A stretch of DNA of 64,000 nt from Peromyscus leucopus (GCF_004664715.2 NC_051066.1:75923147-75987146); one strand, 5' to 3'. Positions 1 to 11,764 are shown, counted from the stretch's first letter. Notes: generated by a model from the sequence alone, not told the origin. Numbers and translations are program-made.

Positions 1-175
1 CCGTTAGGCTAGCCTGACTAACAGATGAATGTCTGTCTATCTCTGTCTCCCCAGAGCTAAGATTAAAACCACTTACCACCAACCTTGCTTTTGATGTGGG
101 TACTGTGGATTGAACTCAGGTCCTCAAGTTTGGAAGGCAAGCACTTTACCAATTGAGCCATCTTCTCAGACAGCC
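1..175 (-). repeat. B4-type SINE (B1 + ID fusion), antisense, cut by window edge
   Basis: Read on the + strand this is the reverse of a B4: a B1-like part (GATTAAAACCACTTACCACC near 61-80) followed by the tRNA-derived part with the antisense box (GATTGAACTCAGGTCCTC at 108-125, then a GAGCCATCTTCTCAGACAG end). The left end is lost at the window border. Confidence 0.7.
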
Positions 176-716
176 CAAAATAGAACAGTTTGTTCTAGAC
201 AGACTTTCTTGAAACAAAACTTTTTCTGTATACATTGCCATGTCATTTTCTTTCTTTCTGAACCATCTTTTAAAATAATTTGTGTTTTCTTATGAAGATA
301 GTTGCATACTCTTACTTGCGACTAGTTTTATATGTGAAAAATGAAATGCTTATTTCAGGCTGTCAGTTTAGCAATCACTTTAGGTGCTGAAGCGTATGAT
401 ATATAAAGTGGTGATTTATTCTTAGGGGAAGCAGAATGTTTTCAGGCCAGTCCTTTATAAGCCTTCTCTTTTGCTCACTGTCTAACCTACACTCTGAAAA
501 GCAGCAGCGGGAAAATATTAACTAATACAAACATTTCCCAAGCAGCCGGAAATATTCATCTGGAGGGACTTGTTTGACAGCAGAGTGACTGCCTTTCTCA
601 GCTCACCATCTCTCTCCTAATCTGGAATCTTTGTTTTCAAAAAAATAAAAAATAAAAAATAAAAACCCTGTTAAATAAACTCAAAAGGACTCAAGTCTGC
701 TTAAAAATCCAACTCA
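176..716. other. No gene seen; A/T-rich unique DNA
   Basis: No repeat family or coding frame was recognised. An A-rich run (AAAAATAAAAAATAAAAA type) lies at about 638-668. The stretch 480-610 has more balanced composition than its surroundings and could be conserved non-coding sequence, but that cannot be judged from one sequence. Confidence 0.4.
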
Positions 717-927
717 GGGGTTGGAGTGATGGCTCAGGAGTTTCGAGTACTGGCTGCTCTTTCAGAGGGCATAGGTATAGGTTCCATTCCCAGCATTCAC
801 ATGGCAAGTCATGGCTATCTGTAACTCCATTTCCAGGGGGATCTGAATCCTTACTCTTACAATCAGGCATGGACATATATTCATTCAAAATATCCATACA
901 CATAAACAAAAATATTTTTAAAAACTT
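717..927 (+). repeat. B3 SINE, sense
   Basis: The typical head (GGTTGGAGTGATGGCTCAGG), the CTGGCTGCTCTTTCAGAGG block, the TAACTCCATTTCCAGGGGGATC block and an A-rich tail are present in order. CAACTC at 710-715 recurs at 928-933, which is a plausible short target-site duplication. Confidence 0.9.
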
Positions 928-1269
928 CAACTCGTAAGACTTGTACTTAAATCAGGATAATCCCACATGCTCTTTGACTCAAACTGAGCATCTTTTTTAA
1001 AGTGAGGGCTGAATAAGAAAGGGAGTGTTATGGGTTACTAAAGAAAAGACACACCAATATTCCAAAGGCCCAACATCTAACAACATATATTGTGCATACA
1101 TACACATGGTAGATATTTGAAATGTCCCCTAAAATAAAACTTAATGACAATTTCTGAAGGGCAATGATTCCGATTAATAACATGGAAAATGAGACTATTA
1201 CTGATGCATGTGACAAAATATCATGTCAAAAAAACTTTTTTTTTTTCAGTTATTTAAAAACAATGATGG
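928..1269. other. No feature recognised
   Basis: AT-rich sequence with a T-run near 1236-1246. No coding frame or known repeat was seen. Confidence 0.4.
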
Positions 1270-2029
1270 TTTAAACTAGCAACTGGTTCCTCCCTCAGAA
1301 TAAACTTCTAGGACTGGACTCTGCAACTCTGTGTTCTGATTGCTTGTAGTTTTCTGTAGCAATTGCTGTCTGTTCCAAAGAGACATTTCTTGGATGAAGG
1401 ACAAAGACTACACTTACCAGTGGGTATAAGGACAAATATCTACAGACTATTGTTAGAAATTATGTTGGCTAATAAATCAGTGGTTGCAGATTCTCCTCCA
1501 AGATTCATGTTGTCACTAGCATTCAGTAGTTAGCTAGTTTTTTTCAGGACAAGGCATGGTTTCCCTCTTGTTGAGCAGATTAAAAGTAAAATTAGAGATT
1601 TGTTAGTTACCACCAAAATATATGTGCCACTACAACACCCTTAGAGTCATTATGTTATTCTGGTCATTAATGTGGCTCATAGACCTCATAGTTGCCGAGG
1701 AATATTGGTTGCTTCCCTCCTTTGGAAGCTTGAATGGCACCTTCTGATATCAAAAGAGCTAGTCCTCAAGGAGAAGTCATCCAGGTCAGTTCCATCTCAG
1801 GAGTCTCAGGGGCCTCTTTCTGAAGAGCAACAGAGACCCACTTTCACCTCTAGGTGTGGGCAACCAAAGACAACAACAATAGACTATATATTTTGGGAGT
1901 CTCTTGGACAACCTTGGCTAACAAAAGAAAGAGGGCTTCTAATGTATGCTATTGGAGTTTTTGTTAAGTGGCCTTTGACTCTTGGAGGGAATACTGTCAG
2001 CCAAGATAAGAAAAGTTTATTAAAACTAT
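1270..2029 (-). repeat. Rodent LINE-1 3' UTR fragment (Lx-like), antisense
   Basis: The sequence parallels the antisense L1 UTR copy at about 26970-27600. Shared landmarks are CTGTTxCAAAGAG...TTCTT, AxATATATGTGCCACTA, TCATAGACxT and a TTGGCCAACA-like block near the end. The 141-codon frame starting near 1672 lies mainly in this repeat and runs into the following B1, so it is not a gene. A B1 is inserted at the right edge. Confidence 0.7.
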
Positions 2030-2192
2030 GCTGGGCGGTGGTGGCGCACGCCTTTGATCCCAGCACTCAGGAGGCAGAGGCAGGCAGATCTCTGTGAGTT
2101 CGAGGCCAGCCTGGGCTACCAAGTGAGTTCCAGGAAAGGCGCAAAGCTACACAAAGAAACCTTGTCTCAAAAAACCAAAAAAAAAAAAAAAA
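2030..2192 (+). repeat. B1 SINE, sense
   Basis: Nearly full B1: GCTGGGCGGTGGTGGCGCAC head, CAGCACTCAGGAGGCAGAGG, GAGTTCGAGGCCAGCCTGGG, the right-end variant GAAAGGCGCAAAGCTACAC, and an A-tail ending near 2192. Low divergence suggests a fairly recent insertion. Confidence 0.95.
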
Positions 2193-2515
2193 CCTATATA
2201 TCTATATTTATATGTGGACTTTTGTATATTATTGGATTGTAAAGGTAAATAGTTAATAGTACAGTTTCTTGATATCTTTTCAGACATCCTTATTTTTACT
2301 TATCCAATTCCCTCTTTCTTCTACATTCACCTTCTTCTACCCTCTCTAAAGAGCCTTCTTTCCCCATTTCTCCATCAGATCACTCCTGTCCCTCTACTCC
2401 CCTTTATCTTCCTTTCAGTACCTCCAAACTTTATCCCCTCCCACTCACTAAAGAGTCCCCCCTCTCCCATTTCCCTGATCAGATCATTTTTACATTGCTA
2501 TTCCACTCTCTATAA
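2193..2515. other. Pyrimidine-rich spacer between two L1 UTR pieces
   Basis: The part from 2285 to 2500 is C/T-rich (blocks such as CCCTCTTTCTTC). It is probably more L1 UTR in antisense, but too diverged to assign. No coding frame. Confidence 0.4.
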
Positions 2516-3050
2516 CAACACTCCTGTACCTAAGGCTCATAAAACATTGTAGAAGAGAGGGAAGAAAGATATAACAGCCAGAGGATCAGGGAGCTTGATA
2601 TAAGATTGTGTCTACTAGTGATATCAGAAGCTACACCCATGAAGTCTAACTAACATGACTATCCAAATGGGAACTGGACAAAGATAACACTAACAGACAT
2701 GCCAAAGCGAATGAGGAAAAGCCCAGTAGGCCTCAGCCCTACATAAATAACTACAGGCAACTGCCAAAAGCTGGGAGCACAAGCGTCTTCTCCAGGGGGA
2801 AAAAACACACACATTAATTAGTTCTCCAGCGCCAAACATTTAGTCCTGAAGAAAGACATATACATAACATTATATTGACTAAACAGGTTATATTTAAGAA
2901 CATGTATGTACATACTTATGCATGTAGCGTGGAATAACAATTAGTGAAAAGGGGCCCATGAATTTGAAGAACAGTGGAGAGGGGAATATGGGAGAGTTTA
3001 GAGGAAGAAAAGAAAGGGAGAAATGTTGTAATTATATTTCTGGGTGGCAT
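2516..3050 (+). repeat. Rodent LINE-1 3' UTR (Lx-like), sense
   Basis: CTAAGGCTCA...GAAGAG...CAGAGGATCAGGGAG begins the unit. It runs through GACATGCCAAAG, a CCTGAA...ACATAT...AACATTATA..GACTxAxCAGGTT block and GTTGTAATTATATT near the 3' end. The outer copy at 30285-31445 matches it over most of its length. It lies head-to-head with the antisense piece at 1270-2029. Confidence 0.8.
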
Positions 3051-3684
3051 GCCTTTTTAATGTCAAATGAAAGTAAAGTCAATGTTAAAATGGAAGTCTT
3101 TTTTAGAGCACCACTTAGCACAGGAGGAAGATCGCGGAAAAAGACTGGGTTTTTTCCATGTACCAGTCCAGCGGCTTGTCAAGAGCCTAGGAACGTCTGA
3201 TATTTGAAAATTGCAAGGTCCAAATCACTTCAGATGCACTACAATTTACATAGATAGTCAGATAATCATCCAATTGTGTAAGCAAAAATAGACATCCTTT
3301 ACAGCAGAAAACATTTTTAATTACATAAGAATTCATATTTTTAAACTGAATGCAAAAACTGATTTTTGTGGTTAATGTTAATTTTTTGTTGCTTGTTTAA
3401 ATATAGAGTAGAAAATGCCAGAAGGCAGATAATAATGGCTTTTTTTCTAATTATTATTGGTGTAGCCACAGCACTATAGAAAGTATTCATAGAAACCTAA
3501 TAACTCTATCACTGTCTAATTCAGACACAGGAACCACATAGTCGCAGTATTTAGAAGTCAACAGTGATCTCACCAATTATCTGGTGCAATTTCTCCAAGT
3601 AATGCATAAGAGGAAGAAAGTACAGTGACCCGCATATACTTAAATGACTAATGATTCTATGCTAATTAATGATGAAATCTCATA
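3051..3684. other. No feature recognised
   Basis: AT-rich, probably unique or ancient sequence. No convincing open frame or SINE/LINE signature was seen. Confidence 0.4.
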
Positions 3685-3692
3685 TTCTAAAT

Positions 3693-3918
3693 CAGTGGTT
3701 CTCAATCTGTATGTTTTGACCCATTACAGAGTCAAATGACCTTCTTACAGGGTTCACATATCAGATATCCTACAAATCATGTATTTACATTACTATTCAT
3801 AACAGTAGTAAAAATATGGTTATGAAGTAGCAAAGAAAGTAATTTTATGGTTGGGAGTCACCACAACACAAGGAACTGTATTAAAGGGTCATAGCATTAG
3901 GAAGGTTGAAAGCCATTA
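3693..3918 (-). mobile_element. URR1-like non-autonomous hAT DNA transposon
   Basis: Begins CAGTGGTTCTCAA and ends with the decayed inverse (GGTTGAAAGCCATTA), so terminal inverted repeats can be recognised. Inside are the typical CATAACAGTAGTAAAAATATGGTTATGAAGTAG-type block and GTTGGGAGTCACCACAACA. The flanking octamers TTCTAAAT and CTTTAAAG agree at only 5 of 8 positions. A second, better copy is at 57649-57879 in the other orientation. Confidence 0.85.
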
Positions 3919-5220
3919 CTTTAAAGGCAAATTTAAGTATGTGTAAAAATATTTTAAACATAATGTTGAGAGAAACACACAAAACTTTATATCTAGTACT
4001 TTCCAAATTTTCAATTTTTATTATTCTTTCTATTCATATGTAACAGAAACTGAAAATAAACATATTTCTCCTGATAATATGCTCTTTCTCCTCATGGTAG
4101 TCTCGTATTCTCCAGAAGCACAAATAAGTCTATATTAATCTATATCTTCAAGACCTATTTTAATAGGGTAATTATAATATTAAGTAAACAAAATGAATTA
4201 AAAATATAGGTACATAGTATAACATCAACAAAATATGTGATAACACAATGTAGTAAACATATCTAGACAGAGTGATAAGATAATTTACTATACTTTAATG
4301 ACATTCTGTAATTTATAATCAGAAAATGCCAATTACATATTAAATAATGGCATAGTGGAAGAAAGACTTACCCATTAGGAGAAAATAGACTTCCATACAC
4401 CATTAGGTAATATATTAGCATACTAATGCATTAAACATAGTATATTATAGATACTTATATTCATTTTATGAAGTGAATTATAAAGAAAACTGATTTTAAA
4501 TGTGGAGGGCACATGGAGAAATCCACTTCAGAAGCAATACACTCACTTTTTATCAATTTAATGTTGGCAGGTTCCACTGGCATGAACATAGTTTTGAGAG
4601 AAGCTGTGTAAGTTTGTTAAAACCATTAACTTCCTTACTTTCTCAATCATAGCCCTATTTAAGAGGTACATGATAGACTTACTATACAAGGTTTCCAGAA
4701 CACACTTGGGGAAGCCTGGAATCTATTTACAATTCCAAATCACATATTCATAAGAAAGTCATTAATTTAGGGTTTTTGCCTGAGCGTTATTCACCAATAT
4801 GTTTATGGGATACTTTAAAGAACTCTGCTTGGAATGTATAAATAATCAGTTCATACCTAACAGGTATATTTTTTTAACCTGTATGTTGTGCAATCAGCAG
4901 ATAAAGTGATTTCTATGAGTTATTATGGAAGTCCTCACATGTTTTTGTCCATTGATTTTAATGTTCAAAATGATTCATTTTAATCTCGCTTCTGCCCCAA
5001 GGTTTTGTTACAGAAGATCAATAATTTTAAATTAAGACCATCAATTGTAGTGAGGCTATCATTGTATCACAGCTTTTATCTTGCCTTGAACACCATGCTT
5101 AAAATGAGATGATTTCAATGGTTTGATTTTCATACCTAGGACCTGATGTCAGCAAGTCAGCTTATGAACTTCAGAAATCTATGCAAATCATCAGAATGGT
5201 CAGTGTAAATACATTCCCTT
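3919..5220. other. No gene seen; AT-rich unique DNA
   Basis: About 1.3 kb of low-GC sequence with no repeat family I can name and only short open frames. Probably ancient neutral DNA. Confidence 0.4.
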
Positions 5221-5221
5221 G

Positions 5222-5350
5222 TTTTTCATTTGTTTGCTTGCTTGTTTTAATCTTATTTTTGTGATTTTTTTTTACAGTGCTAGTGACTGAATCCAAGGTT
5301 TTGCACCTGGTAGGCAAGCACTCTGGCCCTGAGCTCACACCTCAATCTCT
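5222..5350 (-). repeat. ID/B4-type SINE fragment, antisense
   Basis: CAGTGCTAGTGACTGAATCCAAGGTTTTG...GGTAGGCAAGCACTCTGGCCCTGAGCT is the reverse of the tRNA-derived ID/B4 head (box B and box A regions). It is preceded by a T-rich tail near 5266-5274. Confidence 0.65.
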
Positions 5351-5723
5351 GTAAATTAGATATGTTTTCTTCCTGTTCCTTTTCCTTGTCACACCCTTAG
5401 AAATTTAAGCACTGTCCACTCAAATACTTTCATTTCCCTCAACAGCACATACCTTAGTTTTCTGTCTCAGATTTCCAACTTCCAGTTATAAAATAAGAAG
5501 AATAAAAGCTGCCATCAGATTTATGTCCAAAATAAATAACAAAAATGTGCTTATAACAGTGCCCTACTCTGTGAATTGTGGAAAAGACATATCATTCCTC
5601 CCTCTGTTCCCTTATTGGAAAGATTGTCTTCTTTCCAAAACACAATGAAAATCATAATGTCTTATTTACTTTCTATTTTGCTTTAATTCTCTGGACCTTA
5701 TACAAAATGCATTGCTATCATAC
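5351..5723. other. No feature recognised
   Basis: Mixed composition with no repeat call. A frame starting near 5578 is only the run-in to the following A-rich tract. Confidence 0.35.
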
Positions 5724-5796
5724 CAAAAAAAAAAAAAAAAAAAAAAAAAAAAGAAAAAGAAAAAGAAAAGAAAAGAAAGAAAAAAGAAAAAAAACC
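5724..5796 (+). repeat. Poly(A) with (AAAAG)n simple repeat
   Basis: A run of about 29 A is followed by AAAAG/AAAG units. The lysine-rich frame that crosses it is an artefact of the repeat. Confidence 0.95.
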
Positions 5797-6064
5797 TTCC
5801 CAGCCCAAATACATCACATAAAAACAAACACTGCCCACATGGAATGTGTTGAGTAATCTACTTCAAAGTTCTGTACCTTTAATTCCACATTGTATATTCA
5901 GCATTATAACATCAGTCACTCTGTCACAAAATAAGCAAAAATAACAGCACAGGACTTAGTCTCTGTACTTTGAAAGCAGTTTCTTCCTCATCCTTTCCTC
6001 AGAGAATATGCCCTAAATTTCTGTTTGAACTAGTCAGTTCTTAGTTCATAAGCTCTCAATACCT

Positions 6065-6345
6065 CCTCTTCCTTACAGGATGAAACCCAAACTCCAAAGA
6101 CCACTCCTTGCATTCAATAGAGCCTCCATGTATTCCCTATACTCCACAAAATCTGCTTCAATTTATACTTACGCTGAGCTACTCACATGTAAAAATAATT
6201 TGGTCCTTTCTTTGGATCTTCCAAGTGGAGTTACCTGATCTAAAAGATCACACAAATCACAAATCCTTTGTAAAGTTCCTTATGAATATTTCATTCCCCC
6301 ACACACACTTTAGTTTTCCCTGTTACTCAAAAGGATTCTAATCTA
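6065..6345 (+). repeat. L2 LINE fragment, sense
   Basis: TTACAGGATGAAACCCAAACTCC opens a recognisable L2 3' region, followed by CATTCAATAGAGCCTCCATG and a degenerate cysteine-poor tail. It is strongly diverged. The 77-codon frame from 6108 lies entirely within it. Confidence 0.55.
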
Positions 6346-6544
6346 TCCAAATGCAGTGTTAATGGAGAAAAATGCAGGTCATGTGTAGGGGAATAAATGC
6401 CTTCTTATGACCTGTTCTCTAAACTAGAGATATTTAAGGAAGTTGTCCATGCAATAAACAACACAGAAGCCAGTGGCCATTCTAAAACTACCTGGGATAA
6501 ACTAATCCATTCATTCTGATTTTCAGGTTATGGCCACAGGCAAC
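6346..6544. other. No feature recognised
   Basis: Short unique stretch with no signature. Confidence 0.3.
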
Positions 6545-7220
6545 ATTTGGGAAAAAGTTCTTTTGGTGGTGGTTTGTTTTTGTTCTGTTTTTGCTTTTAT
6601 TTTTGTTTATTTGTTGAGTTTTTTCCATGTCTTTCTTTCCTCCTCCTCCTCCTCCTTTTTGTGCTTTTTTTTTTTTTTTTTTTTTTTGAGTGTTTTGTTT
6701 TGTTGACCAGTCATGTTTGGTTTCGTTTTACTCTACTTCTTTGAGTTATCTAGGCTCTGGTTCTTGGTTACTCAAGCAGTGTCAGATATGGGTGCTTTCT
6801 TCTGGAGTGGGTCTTATTTCAAATCAGACATTGGTTGGCTACTCCTATACATTCTGTGCCACCATTGTCCTAGCACATTTTTCAGGCAGGACAGATTGTA
6901 GCTTAAAAGTTTTGTGGCTAGGTTAGTGTTTATGTTTCTCTTTTGATAGCCTGCAGAGTATCTTCCCATCCCAAAAATATTAGAATGTAGGGGTGAAGGA
7001 TCCAGGTAGGCACCCATTCTACTTCTTCAAGTTCAATGAATTGTGTGTATATTGTCCTTGGAAAAGGGGCTCTGCTGTCACTTTTCTGGGAGCAACCTTT
7101 TGTGTTAGCATCATTCTAGATTGTTTGAGTATTTCCATGGGACCCCCTCGGCCAACAACTCAACTGAATGCAGCCCAGACCTGCCACTGGAAGCATTGCC
7201 TAGCTACAATGATGGCCAGT
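6545..7220 (-). repeat. Rodent LINE-1 UTR fragment (Lx-like), antisense, with poly-T tract
   Basis: After a G/T-rich lead and (TCC)n plus T20 at about 6640-6687, the text AGTGGGTCTTATTTC...CATTGGTTGGCTACTCC...GTGCCACCATTGTCCTAGCA...GGCAGGACAGATTGTAG follows the order of rodent L1 antisense UTR sequence. The GGCCAACAACTCAACTGAATG block near 7150 resembles GGTCAACAACTCAAAAGAG near 27498. Overlapping frames at 6547-7223 are shadows of this repeat. Confidence 0.65.
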
Positions 7221-9273
7221 TGAGATTCATTTCTTATTCAGGACATTGTCATTCTATAAATCTCTGCTAATTCTCAATTCATAAAATGTCTTATTTAATA
7301 CATATCACAGGCTTAGGAGAAGAGATCTATTTTGTGAATGTATGCAAGGAACTCTCCATATATATTTTAGCAGAAGTATGCAGGAACAGCACCTGTATCC
7401 AAGGGCCTATGAGAAGAAAAACAAAGTGCCACTTTTGCATGACATCAGGCATCAATATACTTGTCCTATTGAGTTACCTGACATTCCCTGGGAATGAGGT
7501 GCTCCTAACGACTTGGGATTAATACGCTGATGTAGAAAACTGGTACCAGAAGCATCTGCAGTCACTTTTGTGAGTGAAGCCCCATATTGTGAATTTGTAC
7601 AAAACTGACACACATGACATCAAAGCCACTTATTGTACAATCCTGTTAGACAATGAAAGAAGGGCCTGGGAAAAGAAGTTGGTATCCATAGAAAAGATCT
7701 TCTTGACTCATGACTTCACAATCCCCCGAGGTCACTCATTGCTGGGCATTCACATAAACATACATATTCAAATAGCTTTATGCCTTTGCCTAATTTTCTT
7801 TGTCATCAATTTCCCAGACATGTTTCTTGTAAGTCCCTGACCATTCAGCCAAACCACTGGCAGAGTTAATAAATAGACATAAACATTACATCTGGCTACA
7901 GAATGAATCATCCAAGTGCAATGCTTCAGTTTAGGCCTTCTGAGATTTCTTAACCACTGCATTTTAAAGATGTCACAAAATGGAACTATGGACCTATAGC
8001 TATCTCTTTCATACACTGTCCATATTGTATGGTCCCACATATAAACCAGGCCTAAATTTCGTCTTCATTGTCCAATTCACAATAGAAAATTCCCTCTGAC
8101 AGTGAAAGTGTGAGCTGGAAAGCAAAATGATATAACAAGAATAAGAACCATGGTATCTGACCTACTTCTCATATAAGTTATTTATACTTTTAGAGTTCTG
8201 CTTGAGGTGTATCTCACATATAACACTTCTGTTTGTTAAAGGAGAACTATTGCATGCACCAGATGCTGTAACTTGATGAGGCAGACACCTCCAATGCATA
8301 ATGAGCACCTCAAGTCGCATACTACCATGATACGTGAGCAGGTGTTACAAGATAAATTCATAGCAACAGTTGGATCTTCCTAAGCTTTCACTCTGCAGGA
8401 CTACCTTCCTCTGCAGGACACTAAAGCAGTTAATCAATCTTTCATCTTCTTTCTCAACCTTCCCCCAAAGGAGATATAATTGAAACTGCTCCTGTCAAAT
8501 CAGTACCCATAAATTCAGTGCAATTATTAGATGCAAGTATGGCAGGGACCAGGAGCTAGTGCCACCTCCAAAGAATGTAGGTGCCATATTAGACAGCAAA
8601 GCCTAAGAAGTAATCAAAATAGTGTGACTCAATTCTCATAGTGCTGGCTACTTGATAATTTCCCTGGTAAAGAAAAGGATGGGCAATCAATTTAATCTAC
8701 TTGTGTGGTATTCTTGGTATGTTGAACAGAATCATAACCTGAACCGCTAAAACAGAAATAACTTTCATTTTTTTCATGTTTATAGACTATAATTCCTTAA
8801 TGATGGGGAAGCAGTGTCTGCTTGAGGGAGGACACTTTTATACTGACCAAAGGAGCATGCAGATCCAGGAAAAGTCAAGATGATTCATACTGAAAGTCCT
8901 TGGAGTACAAAAGGGTCCATATGGATTTCTATTTCTGTATTCATTCTGTTTCATTAACATTATCATATTAAAATAACTTCTGGGATTCTTGGAAACTAAT
9001 ATAACAGGAATCCATGATAATCCATTAAAATTGCTCCGAATTATTTTATGATCTTAGGAAGCAGGTAGGGGTAAGGGTTTACTCACCTTGGCTTTGTCGA
9101 GAACTCATTATGAACTCAAAGGAGTAAGGTAAAGAGTTGCAAAGGGGGTGATGGTGCTCATAGGATTTAAGATGGATAAGGAAGGAGAAAGACAATCTCA
9201 GCTGGTCAGTTCATGCTACCTCACAGGCTGATGCCACAAAACACACCTGGGTAAAACTGAAGAAAATACTCGA

Positions 9274-9274
<1 letters not shown>
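7221..9274. other. About 2 kb without recognised features
   Basis: Open frames of 78-90 codons occur at 7286-7522, 7574-7840 (+) and 7768-8040 (-). None shows a domain, signal peptide or repeat signature. No SINE or LTR ends were seen. An old ERV or L1 origin is possible but not supported. Confidence 0.4.

Positions 9275-9326
<52 letters not shown>
9275..9326 (+). repeat. (CA)26 microsatellite
   Basis: Uninterrupted CA dinucleotides. The length makes it likely to be polymorphic between individuals. Confidence 0.98.
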
Positions 9327-9327
<1 letters not shown>

Positions 9328-9479
9328 GTCTCTTCCGAACTCCAGATGACATCTTCTATATCCAATATCCCCTTCACTTCCCTAATACATTTCAGTCTCT
9401 CCTAAAATCCTCAACAACTCTAACCTCATTCTCACTGATGACCTTGCTTTCCATTTGTGAAAAGAGACAACTAGAGGAA
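9327..9479. other. Short unique spacer
   Basis: C/T-rich, with no signature. Confidence 0.3.
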
Positions 9480-11275
9480 GACAGCCATAGCTCCACCTTG
9501 GGCTTGGGGTGGGCAGGAATCAACCAAGAGAAATCAATTGATTGCCTCTGGTACCAGGCAGTCAGGCACCATTATGGTGAGTGAGTACCGGGTGGGGAAA
9601 TTGGAGACAGACAGACAGAGAGGCAGTATGAGTCATATCTGAAAGAGAGGCAGACCTGAAGAGATGAGGCATGGCCTGCTTACCACTCAGGACCATGGTA
9701 ATGTCTGGGTCTGTGACCCTGCCACACCTCTGTGTTGATGTCCATGGCCCCTGTTAACACCAAAAGCAGTAAGAACAGAGCTGCACAGAGTTTGTCCTGC
9801 CCCTCACTGGCTGCAGCACTCAGGAAAGTGGGTCCTGCATCTCCCCCGGGGTACACAGTAGACCTGTCCCTGTTGGCAGGAGTGTAAGTGAGATGGCCCT
9901 GAATACTGGAGAGTGGGAGTGATAGCCACACTGTCTGTCACACAGTGGCATGAGCGATAACCCCCTCCATCCTCACCTCTCGCAACTTTTCACCTACTGT
10001 ATGCTGGGAAAGTTGGCCCTGGGATCACAAGAGTGGGAGAGCTGTCCCTGCCTCTCACTGGCTGCAGCACCAGGAGAACAGGCCCTGTACCTTACCCAAG
10101 GAGCAAAGTAGAACTGATCTTGTTGACAGAGTACAGGTCATCTAGCCTCATGAATGTGCATGGGAGATCTGGCCACACCCCTCATCTGCCATACAGGGGA
10201 GTGGGTAAAGGAGAGACGATCTCCCTCTACCTCACCCCCTTACTCCTGCGGTGGGGGGAAGAGTTGGCCCTGGGGTCATGAGAGTGGGAGAGCTGGCACC
10301 AGTCCTCACAGGCAGCCGCACTGGGGAGAGCAGGCCCTGCACCTCACCAGGGCAGCATAGAAGCTTCCCCTGTTGGCAGCGGCACAGGTAAGCAAGCCTG
10401 AAGAGTGTGAGAGCAAGCAGGATGACTCTGCCCCCACCCCACCCCACCCCCGAAACATCTGCTATGTGGTGGCATGGGTGGGAGAAAGATGTCCCTACTT
10501 ATTGCCACCTGAGGTAGGCGGGAGAGACAGACTCAGGGCCATGAGAATGGAAGAGCTGGCCTTGTCCCTCACCCAGTGCAACAATTAGGAGAGCATGTCC
10601 TGCACCTCACCTGGGCAAAACAGTAGAGCTGTCCCTGGTTGTGTGAATGTGGGTGACCAGACACCAAGGCATGAGGGCAGGAGAACTGGCCCAGCTCCTT
10701 GCTTTGTGCTGCATTGGGTGAGCTAGCTAGGGGACTACTGGAGAGCTCACCTAGGTGGTGATGATGAGGGAAAGCTGGAGGGCTGACAACCCAGCTACCA
10801 CCCAGACCCAGAACCAGAGCTATGAGTTAGCCCACCACAGCAGCGACCTTGTGTATGAATTGCTGAAGCATGTGAAGGGAATGAACCTACAAATCCAAAG
10901 CTATAGGATCTTCATGACACAAGGCAACAACAGGATATCCAAGAGGAATCCCAGTGAGGGCCCAGTATCAAGGGTGTAGCAGAAGCCAGAGGCCTCGAAC
11001 CAGACCAATGACTCATTGCAATGAACACTTGCAAGTAAAGATGTATGGACTAAAGGGAATACTATGTGACTCACTGGGCCACACTATAGCTTCCACACTG
11101 AGACTTGTTTTGTTTTTGGATTTTGGATTTACTTTTAAAGTTTGTTTTGCTTTAAGGGAGAGGCTGCAAGGACAAGGACAGAGGGCAGAAGCAAGGGGGC
11201 TGGGAAATGAATGGGATCAGGATGCATGATGTGAAATCCACAAAGAATCAATAAAATGTTGTTTTAAAAAAAGGA
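9480..11275 (+). repeat. GC-rich rodent L1-type 3' UTR with internal tandem units, sense
   Basis: The 3' end (CAATGACTCATTGCAATGAA, CACTTGCAAGTAAAGATGTA, TGGGATCAGGATGCATGATG, AATAAAATG plus an A-rich tail near 11256-11275) matches the copy at about 33200-33500. The body is unusually GC-rich for this window and contains about four imperfect ~251-bp units (see the next entry). All frames at 9680-11229 lie inside it and change frame at each unit, so I do not call them genes. The L1 assignment is from memory of rodent L1 UTRs. Confidence 0.6.
9787..10700 (+). repeat. Imperfect ~251-bp tandem array (about 4 units) in the L1-type UTR
   Basis: A CCTCACTGGCTGCAGCAC landmark at 9802-9819 recurs at 10053-10070. 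A decayed version lies near 10304-10321 and another near 10567-10583. Offsets are 251, 251 and 263. Companion phrases such as GAGAGCAGGCCCTGCACCTCACC and GAGTGGGAGAGCTG recur at the same spacing. Confidence 0.75.
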
Positions 11276-11559
11276 AGAGGAAAAATATAGAAAAATCTGA
11301 AGACTTGGAGGCACTCAGTGCTCAAGATTAGAAGCATCTTACTTTGTCTTCAAATGTCCTATATTTTCAACCCATTAATTATAAAAATTGCAAATGTTTT
11401 TATTTAAAAAATAAAAATAAACAACTGGAGCATCACCTGCTGGTATATACCCACCATATCCTTTTTTTTTTTTTTTTTTTTTTTTGATGCTCTTAGTCAG
11501 TCTATCTGCCATCCTATCTCTGTAAATGACCTTTAATTGTCTTTTAAGAAATTTTTATT
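11276..11559. other. Spacer with T23 tract
   Basis: AT-rich. A T-run at about 11463-11485 may be the antisense tail of an unrecognised retroposon. No coding frame. Confidence 0.4.
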
Positions 11560-11764
11560 ATATTAATTTAGTGTATAGTTGACTGATGGATGGACTGATT
11601 GTGTCTATGTGTATGGGTGTGTCTGTGCTACAGTGCACACATGGTGGTCAGAAGGCAACTTGCATGAGTTTGTCCTCTTCTTCCACCACTGGAGACTGGG
11701 GACTGAACTTAGGTCTAGGTTTAGTGGCATGAACCTTTATCCACTAAGCCATCTCACTGGGCCC
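11560..11764 (-). repeat. B3-type SINE, antisense
   Basis: TGTGTATGGGTGTG..TGTG lead, then GTGGTCAGAAGGCAACTTGC, CCACCACTGGAGACTGGGG and CACTAAGCCATCTCACTGGG, which is the reverse of the B3 head. Confidence 0.85.

Noticed and set aside
1672..2097. 141-codon frame, the longest sense frame at the left
   Set aside because: It crosses from an antisense L1 UTR into a B1. Both are repeats in non-coding orientation.
6547..6926. Hydrophobic frames following a T20 run, considered as membrane peptides
   Set aside because: The phenylalanine-rich starts come from poly-T and TTTG text, and the rest is antisense L1 UTR.
9680..10588. Cluster of GC-rich frames on both strands that might look like exons
   Set aside because: They sit in ~251-bp tandem units of an L1-type UTR, shift frame between units and have no domain.
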